64,000 nt of DNA, from positions 19,929-83,928 of the forward strand of contig CAMUJH010000013.1 of assembly GCA_947089145.1 (NCBI GenBank), given 5' to 3'. The DNA is from an uncultured Hungatella sp. Its GTDB lineage: Bacteria > Bacillota > Clostridia > Lachnospirales > Lachnospiraceae. The position numbers were made by a program, and so were the translations under genes. Position 1 is the stretch's first letter. Each line of letters opens with the position of its first letter. This document shows, piece after piece, positions 8,522 through 16,761 of this stretch. The notes under the pieces are model-generated. The model searched no databases, was not told where the DNA came from, and saw only the letters and a program-made list of their open reading frames with translations.

Positions 8522-10467
8522 TGAAAAGAAGCGGAGAAATAACCGTATTCTTAAGCATGTGTACCTTATGCGTATGGGCGCTTCTTTGCGTTATGCTGGA
8601 ATCGGCGAGAACAGCCGGTTCCAGGTACTATTTCCAGGTGGCGGCGAACAGCGGGCTGGATACTCTGTTCAGCCGTTATCACCGCCGCCTCTGGGACGAG
8701 TACCGAATATTCGCCCTGGAATATGGCGCTGAGGAAGATATCATCCGGGATTTGGAAGGTTACATAAATGAGTATTTATCTGTAGATAACTGGTATCCTG
8801 CGAGATTAGAATCAGTGGATGTGACACAGCTGATTGGCATTGCTGATGATCAGGGCAGCTATCTGGCACAAGAAGTGCTGGATTTTATGAAAGCCGGTGC
8901 AGCGGCGGGGATGTTTTTGAAACCGGAGGAGGGGGAGCGTTTTTTAAAGGATGTGACAGAAGGAGGAAGCATTCATGCACTGTCAGGGCTTTATGATGAT
9001 CAGGGACGGGAAGTGCGAAAGCTGGAACAGGCTGCAGAGAGGCTCATTGAGAATATTCAGGAGCAGGAACGCATGGGACAGAAGATAGAAGAAGCGCTGG
9101 AACAGGGGGACGAACAGGGGTTTTTCAAGGCAGCCAAAAGTTTCCGGCGGACAACAGAAAAGTATTCGGGGCTGATGAGAAAGTATGAGAAACAGGCCCT
9201 GGCCCTGGCGGACAGCCAGCAGCAGGCTCTGGAAAAAATTGATGAGGTACAGGAGGATCTGCAGGAAGACAGAGAAGCGCTGTTTAGGCAGAGGTGGAAC
9301 CCTTATAATGATTATATTGCACAGGACGGGGACAGAAGAAAGGAATTTGCTGCGTGGGAGGATACGGCGGAAAGTAATCTGATGCTTTTAGAAGAGACGG
9401 AATTGCTGGTTCAGGAAAGCGGTGATACCGGAAAAGAAAACGGCAGCGAGGAAGATTCGGCAGAGGAATCAGAAGAATCCCTGGAAGCGGCTGCTGCCCT
9501 TTGGAAAAGCCAGTACATAAAATGTAAGTTTGCATTAAAGGCATCTTCTGGCGACAAAGAAAAGCAAAATCTTCTGGATCAGGTAAAGAGACTGACAGAA
9601 GGCGGATTGACGGAGCTTGTCATGCCTGAAGGAACCATGATTTCTTCAGGGACTATTACGGCAGAGGACATGCCGTCCCAATGCATATCTGCTATAGAAA
9701 CAGACAAATTGTGCAGTGCAAAGGGGAACTCTCTGCCGGAGCGGGTATTGATAAATGAATATTGCGGCCATTACTTTACAAATGCACTGAGTACAGTCAG
9801 CCATCCGGTTCAATACGAATTAGAGTATCTTCTTCAGGGGGCTTTAGAGGACAGGGAGAATCTGGAAAAGACTTTGACAGAATTATTAGCCGTCCGGGAA
9901 GGCATGAACCTGATTCATATTTTGTCTGATGCCCAGAAACGGCAGGAGGCAAAAACGCTGGCTCTTGTAATAACAGGGGCAGCCGGCCTGACGCCGCTGG
10001 TGGAAATTACCGCATGCATAATCATGGGCGTTTGGGCGCTGGGTGAGTCGATTCAGGATCTGCGGATACTTATGGCTGGAGGAAAGGTGCCTTTGTGGAA
10101 GCAAAAAGGAGACTGGAGTACTGGCTTGGATAACATTCTCAGCATGGGAAGGGGACAGATGCCAGATATAAACACATCGACAGGCCAGCAGAAAGGTGAA
10201 GAGAGAGGGTTTTCTTATGGGCAGTATTTAAAACTGCTTCTTTTAAAAGAAAATTTTCAGACAAAACATTTGAGAATGCTGGATCTGATGCAGATGAATA
10301 TCAGGTGGCAGGAACCGGGATTTTCTATAAAAAAATGCGCATACCGTGTGGATATCTGCGGAAGGGCGTGTGGAAAACATCTGTTTTTTGCCCTTCCAAT
10401 TGTGGAAAACCTTGCAGGCGGACAGGACGGATATTACCTGGAAGCAGCAGGGGAGAAGGCATATTGA
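8521..10467 (+). CDS. DUF5702-like large membrane-anchored pilus-locus protein
   Basis: A 648-residue protein with one N-terminal hydrophobic segment directly after KRSGEITVFLS, then a long extracytoplasmic part with heptad-rich helices (about 175-260) and an acidic Glu/Ser stretch near 300-325, plus a hydrophobic patch near 480-505. The N-terminus resembles DUF5702 proteins found in clostridial Tad loci, and looks like a class III/pseudopilin signal, so it may be a substrate of one of the prepilin peptidases. Start is the ATG at 8521 rather than the TTG at 8518. Possible role: minor pilin or tip/assembly factor, by position only. Confidence 0.72.
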   Translation: MKRSGEITVFLSMCTLCVWALLCVMLESARTAGSRYYFQVAANSGLDTLFSRYHRRLWDEYRIFALEYGAEEDIIRDLEGYINEYLSVDNWYPARLESVDVTQLIGIADDQGSYLAQEVLDFMKAGAAAGMFLKPEEGERFLKDVTEGGSIHALSGLYDDQGREVRKLEQAAERLIENIQEQERMGQKIEEALEQGDEQGFFKAAKSFRRTTEKYSGLMRKYEKQALALADSQQQALEKIDEVQEDLQEDREALFRQRWNPYNDYIAQDGDRRKEFAAWEDTAESNLMLLEETELLVQESGDTGKENGSEEDSAEESEESLEAAAALWKSQYIKCKFALKASSGDKEKQNLLDQVKRLTEGGLTELVMPEGTMISSGTITAEDMPSQCISAIETDKLCSAKGNSLPERVLINEYCGHYFTNALSTVSHPVQYELEYLLQGALEDRENLEKTLTELLAVREGMNLIHILSDAQKRQEAKTLALVITGAAGLTPLVEITACIIMGVWALGESIQDLRILMAGGKVPLWKQKGDWSTGLDNILSMGRGQMPDINTSTGQQKGEERGFSYGQYLKLLLLKENFQTKHLRMLDLMQMNIRWQEPGFSIKKCAYRVDICGRACGKHLFFALPIVENLAGGQDGYYLEAAGEKAY

Positions 10468-10499
10468 ACAACAGACAGAAGAGACGGAGGTGGAGAAGG

Positions 10500-11372
10500 A
10501 TGCCTTTTTTCTGTTCCTTTTTAAAAAAAATAAAAAAAAGAAGCGTGACTCTCCAAGTACGAATCCTTAAAATCAAAGATTTAAAACACAGAAAAAAGGC
10601 ATTCTTGTCTGCCTCCGCCAGTCTGACTTTAGAGGCAGCGCTGGCTTTGCCTCTGTTTCTGTACGCAGCCACAGCTTTTATAACATTGTTTCAGATAATG
10701 GACATACACAGGCAGGTACAGGCAGCGGCGGAATCGGTCAGCGAGCATATAGGACAAACAGCTTATTTGTCAAAATATACAGAGGATGAAAGTCCTCTGG
10801 ATACTGCCTCAGCCTATGTTTATGCAGAACTGTCAATGAGGGCAAAGCTGGAAAAACTGCCGATCAGAGAATTTTCGCTGCTGCGTTCTGATTTGCTGAA
10901 AGATGGGGAGACAGTGGACTTAATTGTAGACTATGAGATATCCATGCCGTTTTCGGTTTTGGGATTAGGCTCTATAAAACAGACAAACAGAAGCTGCCGG
11001 AGAGCGTGGGTGGGGCAGGAAGGACGAAGCGGAGAAGGAAAAGAGGAAGAGGAGGATAACATCGTGGTTTATGTGGGAAAAAACAGTACCCGTTATCATA
11101 TAAGCAGAACGTGTCATTACCTTTATAATGATTTGAAGGCAGTACCTGTAAAAGATATCCAGGTCTGGAGAAATCAGAACGGGAGACGATATTCCCCTTG
11201 TGCCCGATGCAGAGATAAACATGCAGCAATGGTTTATGTTATGCCGTCAGGTGAACATTACCACACCAGCATTTCCTGTACGGCTATAAATGCGTATGTC
11301 AGGCCGGTTTTAAAATCCCAGGTTGAGCATTTAGGCAGGTGCTCTTACTGCTCAGGGGGAGAGAAGAGATAA
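10500..11372 (+). CDS. TadE-like pseudopilin with C-terminal tandem Cys/His units
   Basis: A 290-residue protein. Residues about 35-70 (SASASLTLEAALALPLFLYA) form a TadE-type signal and membrane helix with Glu at +5 after a predicted Ala/Ser cut. A pilin-like region follows, then an acidic linker, then two similar units of about 45 residues: VVYVGKNSTRYHISRTCHYL ... YSPCARC and VYVMPSGEHYHTSISCTAI ... RCSYC. Each has HxxxxC followed by CxxC, suggesting metal binding or disulfides. The ATG at 10500 has GGAGG 8 nt upstream; a TTG at 10464 that overlaps the previous stop is an alternative. No named family is assigned to the tail. Confidence 0.75.
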   Translation: MPFFCSFLKKIKKRSVTLQVRILKIKDLKHRKKAFLSASASLTLEAALALPLFLYAATAFITLFQIMDIHRQVQAAAESVSEHIGQTAYLSKYTEDESPLDTASAYVYAELSMRAKLEKLPIREFSLLRSDLLKDGETVDLIVDYEISMPFSVLGLGSIKQTNRSCRRAWVGQEGRSGEGKEEEEDNIVVYVGKNSTRYHISRTCHYLYNDLKAVPVKDIQVWRNQNGRRYSPCARCRDKHAAMVYVMPSGEHYHTSISCTAINAYVRPVLKSQVEHLGRCSYCSGGEKR

Positions 11373-11385
11373 CTATACAGGCAAT

Positions 11386-11435
11386 TGCGAAGGCTAAAGC
11401 TGTCAGCAGCTTTTAGCAAAGCTTTGGATTTCGCA
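11386..11435 (+). promoter_or_regulatory. Stem-loop between the first TadE gene and prepilin peptidase 2
   Basis: An inner stem GCTAAAGCTG/CAGCTTTTAGC (11393-11402 with 11407-11417, one bulge) sits inside an outer pairing TGCGAA/TTCGCA (11386-11391 with 11430-11435). There is no T-run after it, so it looks more like an mRNA-processing or stability element than a terminator. Confidence 0.45.
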
Positions 11436-11473
11436 GATGCCTTGTAAACGGTTTAAGGGAAAAGGAGATCCAT

Positions 11474-11932
11474 ATGCGGTGGTTTTGGTTTCTGTGTCTG
11501 ACGATTGCAGCAATAACAGATATAAAAGAAAGGATGGTTTCCTGTATAGTTTTGGCGGCCTGCGGGATTTCCGGCATGGCTTATGGCGCGGCAACCGGAC
11601 TGGCATGCCATGTTCAGGGGATAGCGATAGGGCTGATCCTTTTACTGGCAGGCAAAATAACCCGGGGAGCCATAGGAGCGGGGGACGGGTGGTTTTTTAC
11701 AGCAAGTGCCTGGTATCTGAATGCAGAAGAGGCATGGACGCTTCTTTTAGGAGGACTGGCGGTCAGCTGGTGCTGGAGTGCAGGGCTGATTTTATACAGC
11801 GCCTGGAAGGGAAGAAATGGAGGAACTATGACTCTGCCTTTTTTGGCATGTATGTGGCCTGCAGGAATGTGGATTTTGCTGCAGGGGGAGGAGATCCGAT
11901 GGCTGTCTGCCACAATTTTAAATTGCAAATAA
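11474..11932 (+). CDS. Prepilin peptidase, A24 family, copy 2
   Basis: A 152-residue membrane protease shorter than the copy at 3405 but with both active-site motifs: TDIKERMVSC near residue 16 and GAGDGWFF near residue 69. It has about five or six hydrophobic segments. The first motif lacks the usual IPN following the Asp, and the second lacks the Lys of GAGDxK, so its substrate choice may differ. The ATG follows AAGGAGATCCAT. Its end overlaps the next gene by 34 nt. Placed between the two TadE-like genes, it may be devoted to pseudopilins; that is inference. Confidence 0.85.
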   Translation: MRWFWFLCLTIAAITDIKERMVSCIVLAACGISGMAYGAATGLACHVQGIAIGLILLLAGKITRGAIGAGDGWFFTASAWYLNAEEAWTLLLGGLAVSWCWSAGLILYSAWKGRNGGTMTLPFLACMWPAGMWILLQGEEIRWLSATILNCK

Positions 11933-12294
11933 CCGGAAAGAATAGAAAAATTAATAAATGCTCTGCCAGTATAACAGTAGAAGCTTCCTATATAATGGGG
12001 ATGGTAATTCTGGTTATGGCTGTTTTAATACGAACGGCATATTTTCAATGCCAAAAGACAGTGGAAACCATGAGACTTCATTATATTGTGGAATGCCTGC
12101 GTTCCAGGGAAGATAAGCAGATTAAAATATTGCCCCATGGACAGGCAGAAAGAACATTGGAACAAGTGGAAGGATATATTGATACGGGAACATGGAAAAA
12201 GGAGATTACAGCAGGGGTCTATGAACCAGAAAGGATTTTGCGGAACATGGCGGCATTTGAGAAAAACGGCATACAAAAAGACCAGAAGGAGTGA
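11899..12294 (+). CDS. TadE-like pseudopilin 2
   Basis: A 131-residue protein starting at an ATG with GGGGGAGGAG 5 nt upstream, inside the end of the previous gene. A basic N-terminus (KLQITGKNRKINK) precedes CSASITVEASYIMGMVILVM, a TadE signature with Glu at +5 after an Ala/Ser site, followed by a helical extracytoplasmic part. The longer open frame upstream (from 11437) is out-of-frame translation of the peptidase gene and is not real. Expected to be a minor subunit of the Flp pilus. Confidence 0.8.
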   Translation: MAVCHNFKLQITGKNRKINKCSASITVEASYIMGMVILVMAVLIRTAYFQCQKTVETMRLHYIVECLRSREDKQIKILPHGQAERTLEQVEGYIDTGTWKKEITAGVYEPERILRNMAAFEKNGIQKDQKE

Positions 12295-12300
12295 TGAAGG

Positions 12301-13827
12301 ATGGAAGTAGAATATCTGCGGGAAATGAGACAGAACTATCTGATGATTCAAGCGGAAGAAAATCAGGGGCAGGGCTATGAAGCCAAGATGATGATAGGAA
12401 ACACCATTGAAGGCCTGTTAAAATTCCGAATAAAGAAGACAGATAACCAGTGCAGGTTTTGCTATGAGATTACTTCGAAACAGCCGTTAAGCAGACTCTT
12501 GGAAAAACAAGCAATCAGCGCCGTACAGATCCGGAAATTGCTTTTGGGAATTGCCCGGACTCTGACCAGAATGGAAGATTATCTTCTGACAGAAGAACAG
12601 ATACTGCTGGCTCCGGATTACATTTATGTAGACCCAGAGGAATACCAGCCCTTTCTCTGCCTGCTTCCAGGAAAAAAAGGAAATTTTCCAGAAGAATTCA
12701 GCCTGTTTCTGCAGTTCCTTTTAGGGAAAGCAGATCATAAAGATAAAGACGCAGTAGTTCTGATCTATGGCCTGTATCGTGAAAGCCTGAAAGAAAACTA
12801 CGGCCTTGACAATCTGCTGCGATGGCTTATGAAAGAGAATTATCCAATTGTGGGGTATCGAAATGGAGATGAAAACTGTGAGAAAATAAAAAAGGAAAAT
12901 ACAAACTCAGGATCATTGGAAAAAGAGGAAAATAGGCTTGAGGATCTGGGGATAGCCGCTGAAAAAGATGAAAGCCCCACGGATGCCTGCGAGTCCAGGC
13001 GGATTCGGCGGTGTGCAGATTCTGACGGAAAGCCGGGATATTTTTATTTTCTTCCAGGAGCTGCAATGCTTTTGCTTGCTGCCGGGCTTCGGTTTTTCTC
13101 AGGGAGATACAGACTTGTGCCATATAGTATCTATCTGTCAGCAGCTGGGCTTGTGCTATTGGTAGCTGGCGCAGCCATACAGGGTTATAGGAAGCTCTCC
13201 GACAAAAAGAGAAGGCGGACAAAGCCTGACTGCCAGATTTTTCGTGATCCGTCATCTTGCGGCCAGTTGGTTTACGAGGAAGCAACAACATGCACATCAT
13301 CTAACAGCCAGTTATTTCATGAACAGACATCTTTTAGAGAGACTTCTTTTGAAACATCAGAATATAATCCACCAAACAGTAACCCCCGTCTCCAATTAAA
13401 TACATCTGCCCCGCAGAGCCCATGGCAAATGATATTTCAAGAGCCCAATGAAGAGAATACAGAAGAAATGTCTATGCCCACGGATTCCAATGAGGAGGAG
13501 ATGCGCACAGTGCTGCTGTGGAATCAGAGTGAAGACAAGACGGAGAGAAGACTTGTGAGCCAAGATGGGGAAATCACCATCTTGCTGCCATATTACCCGT
13601 TTATTATCGGAAAACAGGAGGGGCTTTGTGACTATGTACTTGATAAAAGCACGGTTAGCCGCCTTCATGTCCGCATCGACGAGACAGAGGCCGGGTATCA
13701 GGTGACAGATCTAAACTCCACTAATGGAACGTTTGTAAACGGAAAACTCTTAGATGCCAATGGCACCGCATTAATACAGCAGGGAGATGAGATTGGAGTG
13801 GCGGATTTAAAGTTCCAGCTGAAATAA
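12301..13827 (+). CDS. DUF6382-like protein with C-terminal FHA domain
   Basis: A 508-residue protein closing the pilus operon. Residues about 1-175 resemble the DUF6382 region that precedes FHA domains in Clostridia. Two hydrophobic segments (about 240-262 and 272-292) suggest a membrane hairpin. A low-complexity Ser/Thr/Glu linker follows, then an FHA phosphothreonine-binding domain (about 420-505) with the hallmark residues in SRLHVRI and DLNSTNGTFVNG. It starts 6 nt after the TadE-like gene. It probably links Ser/Thr phosphorylation to pilus assembly; no kinase gene lies in the window. Confidence 0.85.
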   Translation: MEVEYLREMRQNYLMIQAEENQGQGYEAKMMIGNTIEGLLKFRIKKTDNQCRFCYEITSKQPLSRLLEKQAISAVQIRKLLLGIARTLTRMEDYLLTEEQILLAPDYIYVDPEEYQPFLCLLPGKKGNFPEEFSLFLQFLLGKADHKDKDAVVLIYGLYRESLKENYGLDNLLRWLMKENYPIVGYRNGDENCEKIKKENTNSGSLEKEENRLEDLGIAAEKDESPTDACESRRIRRCADSDGKPGYFYFLPGAAMLLLAAGLRFFSGRYRLVPYSIYLSAAGLVLLVAGAAIQGYRKLSDKKRRRTKPDCQIFRDPSSCGQLVYEEATTCTSSNSQLFHEQTSFRETSFETSEYNPPNSNPRLQLNTSAPQSPWQMIFQEPNEENTEEMSMPTDSNEEEMRTVLLWNQSEDKTERRLVSQDGEITILLPYYPFIIGKQEGLCDYVLDKSTVSRLHVRIDETEAGYQVTDLNSTNGTFVNGKLLDANGTALIQQGDEIGVADLKFQLK

Positions 13828-13831
13828 AATC

Positions 13832-13860
13832 TTAACAAAACCGCAAAGCTATGGTAGAAT
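13832..13860 (+). promoter_or_regulatory. Promoter for the rhomboid-HIT pair
   Basis: TTAACA at 13832-13837, 17-nt spacer, TAGAAT at 13855-13860 with a TG dinucleotide one base upstream (extended -10). Confidence 0.65.
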
Positions 13861-13890
13861 AGGATTACATAAGTTTTGAGGGAGACAGTT

Positions 13891-14517
13891 ATGGAACCGG
13901 GAAGATACCGAAAGACCGCTTATGTAAATTTTGCCATTATTGCCGCAAATATAATTGTTTTTCTATATTTGGAGACAAAAGGGTTCACTCAGGACGCAGA
14001 GTTTATGATTGCTCATGGAGCCTTGTTTGAACCGGCGGTTTTGTATGGGAAGGAATATTGGCGGCTTCTAACAGCTGTTTTTATGCATTTTGGCGTGGAA
14101 CATCTTGCTAATAATATGCTGATTTTGTTCGTTCTGGGTGATAATCTGGAACGGGCGCTGGGAAAAGTCCGATATGCAGCCTTTTACCTGATATGCGGAA
14201 TCGGAGCAAACGTGGTATCCCTTTGGATAAATATCATGCGGGAAGATTATGCAGTATCAGCGGGGGCTTCGGGAGCCATTTTTGGCGTGGTCGGAGGGCT
14301 GGCTTATGCTGTGGCAGTGAACAGGGGGCGGCTGGAGGACTTAAGTACCAGACAGATGGTGATTCTGATGGCTTTTTCTCTCTACCATGGTTTTACCAGC
14401 ACCGGAGTGAATAATGTAGCTCATGTGGCAGGGCTGGTGCTGGGAATTCTTATGGGGATAATTTTGTATCGGAAGCCTGTAAAAAGAATTGGTTGGATGG
14501 AGGAGGACATATGGTAA
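13891..14517 (+). CDS. Rhomboid-family intramembrane serine protease
   Basis: A 208-residue protein with six hydrophobic segments. The catalytic dyad is Ser127 in GASGAIFG and His178 in NNVAHVAGL, and an HxxxN-type motif (FGVEHLANN, about residue 70) precedes them. It should cleave single-pass membrane proteins near the outer face; natural substrate unknown. The ATG at 13891 has GAGGGAG 6 nt upstream; an in-frame TTG 15 nt earlier is less likely. The stop overlaps the HIT gene start by 7 nt. Confidence 0.92.
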   Translation: MEPGRYRKTAYVNFAIIAANIIVFLYLETKGFTQDAEFMIAHGALFEPAVLYGKEYWRLLTAVFMHFGVEHLANNMLILFVLGDNLERALGKVRYAAFYLICGIGANVVSLWINIMREDYAVSAGASGAIFGVVGGLAYAVAVNRGRLEDLSTRQMVILMAFSLYHGFTSTGVNNVAHVAGLVLGILMGIILYRKPVKRIGWMEEDIW

Positions 14518-14927
14518 AGGATGATTGTATTTTCTGTAAACTTGCTAACGGAGTGATACCTACGGCGACTCTGTACGAGGATGATGATTTCCGTGCAATT
14601 CTGGACGCTGGTCCGGCTTCTAGGGGACACGCCCTGATTTTGCCAAAGCAGCATTATGAGAATCTATGCCAGCTGGATGAAGCTGTTGGAGCAAAGGTTC
14701 TAAAAGTGGCAGCAAAGCTTGGAAAGGCTATGGAAAGCGGATTAGGCTGCGCCGGTTTTAATCTGGTACAGAATAATGGAGAAGCTGCAGGGCAGACGGT
14801 GATGCATTTTCACATGCATATAATCCCCCGCTATAAAAACGGGCCTGAAATGGTAGCATGGAAGCCAGGCTCTGTTTCTGCGGAAGAAACCAAGAGCATC
14901 GTAGAGGCAGTGACGTCCCGGTTGTAG
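14511..14927 (+). CDS. HIT-family nucleotide hydrolase
   Basis: A 138-residue histidine-triad protein with the catalytic HFHMHIIP motif near residue 100 and the N-terminal zinc-type CIFCKLANG. Such proteins hydrolyse nucleoside phosphoramidates or dinucleoside polyphosphates (Hint-like). The ATG at 14511 sits after GGAGGA and overlaps the rhomboid gene; an upstream TTG at 14493 is not needed. Co-transcribed with the rhomboid gene. Confidence 0.94.
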   Translation: MVKDDCIFCKLANGVIPTATLYEDDDFRAILDAGPASRGHALILPKQHYENLCQLDEAVGAKVLKVAAKLGKAMESGLGCAGFNLVQNNGEAAGQTVMHFHMHIIPRYKNGPEMVAWKPGSVSAEETKSIVEAVTSRL

Positions 14928-15004
14928 TCAGGAAGGCAGGCTTACTATGCACAGGCAGCAACTCCTGCAAACATGATGAGAAACCTGAATATTAGGAGAA
15001 TACC

Positions 15005-15538
15005 ATGCATCAAGAGCAAAAGGAATTGTTGCAGGAACTGTACGAAACATATCAAAAGGCCCTTCGGCTGGCAGCGTTAAGCAGAAATGTACCGGAATGC
15101 GAAATTGATGATATTATTCAGGATACATTTGTGGCGTTGATGGACAAATACGGAGATGAATTCCCTGGATGGAATATGGCACAAAGAAAGGGAATGCTGA
15201 TGAAGATTCTTCGGAACAGATGCAATGATTATTTCCGCCGCTTGAAACGGCATGGGGAAGTAAGCATTGATGAAAAAGATTCTTCCACTGAGGCTGAGAT
15301 CCTGCAAAGAGAGATCGAGAAGGATGTCAGCAATGGTGTGATTGAGGAAGAAGAATTTAGGAGAATCCGTGAAACCATTCTGTCCATGACACCGGCCCTG
15401 CGCGAAGTGGCCATCCTCCATATGATTGAGGGAAGGCCACGGGAACAGGTATGTCAGATTCTCAATATCAGTGATGCTACGTGCAGAATGCGTATATCCA
15501 GAATCAGAAGACTTATAATGAAAATGCTTAAGGATTGA
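15005..15538 (+). CDS. Sigma-70 family (ECF-like) RNA polymerase sigma factor
   Basis: A 177-residue sigma factor. Region 2 spans about 15-80 (DDIIQDTFVALMDKY, then ILRNRCNDYFRR) and region 4 spans about 115-175 (LREVAILHMIEGRPREQVCQ, then an HTH ending RISRIRRLIMKML). The ATG follows TTAGGAGAATACC. The gene ends 2 nt from the convergent murG stop. The most plausible partner is the membrane anti-sigma-like protein at 16762, on the other side of murG. Confidence 0.88.
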   Translation: MHQEQKELLQELYETYQKALRLAALSRNVPECEIDDIIQDTFVALMDKYGDEFPGWNMAQRKGMLMKILRNRCNDYFRRLKRHGEVSIDEKDSSTEAEILQREIEKDVSNGVIEEEEFRRIRETILSMTPALREVAILHMIEGRPREQVCQILNISDATCRMRISRIRRLIMKMLKD

Positions 15539-15539
15539 A

Positions 15540-16613
15540 TCAGCTTTTGTGAGATGCGCATTCTTCAATAAGGCTTGTGATGGTTTGTATGGCATTGGTG
15601 AGATGACTTTGCTCCATCTGATGAATAAAGGAGGAGCGATTTTCATAGGTATCACGAATGGCCTGGTACAAGCGATCGGGGGTCATGGATTCCTCTTCCA
15701 GAACTGTGCTAAAGCCCTGTTTAGAAAAAGAGTTGGCATTGAGGATCTGATCTCCCCGGCTGGCAGCGGCTGACAGCGGGATTAGCACATTGGGCTTGCG
15801 CAGCGCCAGAATTTCACAGATGGAATTGGCGCCTGCTCTGGACAAAACCAGATCAGCAGCGGCAAACAGATGTTTCAGCGGTGCATCGACATACTCATAC
15901 TGTACATATCCCTGGGTGTTTGTAAGATTTTCATCCAGATGGTTCTTTCCGCAGATATGTACTACCTGATAATCAGGCAGCAGACGCGGCAGAAGATCCC
16001 GTACTGCGGTATTGACGGTTACGGAGCCAAGGCTTCCTCCGATAACCAGAATTATCGGCTTGTCGGCTGACAGGCGGGTATGCAGAAGGCCGGAAAGACG
16101 ATCTCCCTGGAGAAGTTCTTCCCGGATAGGAGAGCCGGTAAGCACGGCTTTGTCCTTAGGAAGGTAGTGGAGCGTTTCGGGGAAATTACAGCAGACCTTC
16201 TTTGCAGAGGGGATGCACAGCTTGTTGGCAAGCCCTGGAGTCATATCAGATTCATGGATGATCGTAGGAATGCCGTAATGTTTTGCAGCTAGTACTATAG
16301 GAACAGCCACAAAGCCGCCTTTGGAAAAGATTACATCAGGTTTGTGTTTTTTCAGAAGCTTCCTTGCTTCCATGTATCCTTTGATTACACGGAATGGGTC
16401 CGAGAAATTTTTTAGGTCGAAGTACCGGCGCAGTTTGCCAGAGGAAATGCCATCATAGGGGATGCCAGTGCTTTCGATAAGCTTTTTCTCGATTCCTTCA
16501 TAGGAACCGATATAGCGGATTTCGTACCCATGTTCCTGCAGGGAAGGAATCAAAGCCAGATTTGGTGTTACATGGCCAGCGGTCCCGCCGCCGGTTAAAA
16601 TGATTTTTTTCAT
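15540..16613 (-). CDS. murG: UDP-GlcNAc : lipid I N-acetylglucosaminyltransferase
   Basis: A 357-residue GT28 enzyme that makes lipid II from lipid I on the cytoplasmic membrane face. The N-terminal glycine-rich loop is GGGTAGHVTPNLAL; the donor domain carries GGSLGSVTVN and the segment SRAGANSICEILALRKPN, followed by AAASRGDQ. The ATG at 16613 has TTGGAGG about 10 nt upstream. It is not next to other mur genes (murC lies 30 kb away) and lies on the opposite strand between the sigma factor and its likely regulator. Confidence 0.96.
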   Translation of the reverse strand: MKKIILTGGGTAGHVTPNLALIPSLQEHGYEIRYIGSYEGIEKKLIESTGIPYDGISSGKLRRYFDLKNFSDPFRVIKGYMEARKLLKKHKPDVIFSKGGFVAVPIVLAAKHYGIPTIIHESDMTPGLANKLCIPSAKKVCCNFPETLHYLPKDKAVLTGSPIREELLQGDRLSGLLHTRLSADKPIILVIGGSLGSVTVNTAVRDLLPRLLPDYQVVHICGKNHLDENLTNTQGYVQYEYVDAPLKHLFAAADLVLSRAGANSICEILALRKPNVLIPLSAAASRGDQILNANSFSKQGFSTVLEEESMTPDRLYQAIRDTYENRSSFIHQMEQSHLTNAIQTITSLIEECASHKS

Positions 16614-16761
16614 AAGATGCAGCCTCCAATTTTACAGAACGCAGACCCGTGCGGGCAGCTGTATACCTATATATACTAAACAATCACCTAAAAAAGTCAA
16701 CCCCAAAACCCCTATAGAAAATGATTTCCTGAAATCAGAAGAAATATGCGAGGTAGGCCCT

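Noticed and set aside
11437-11898. N-terminal extension of the second TadE-like protein
   Set aside because: It is out-of-frame translation of prepilin peptidase 2; the true ATG at 11899 has its own ribosome binding site.
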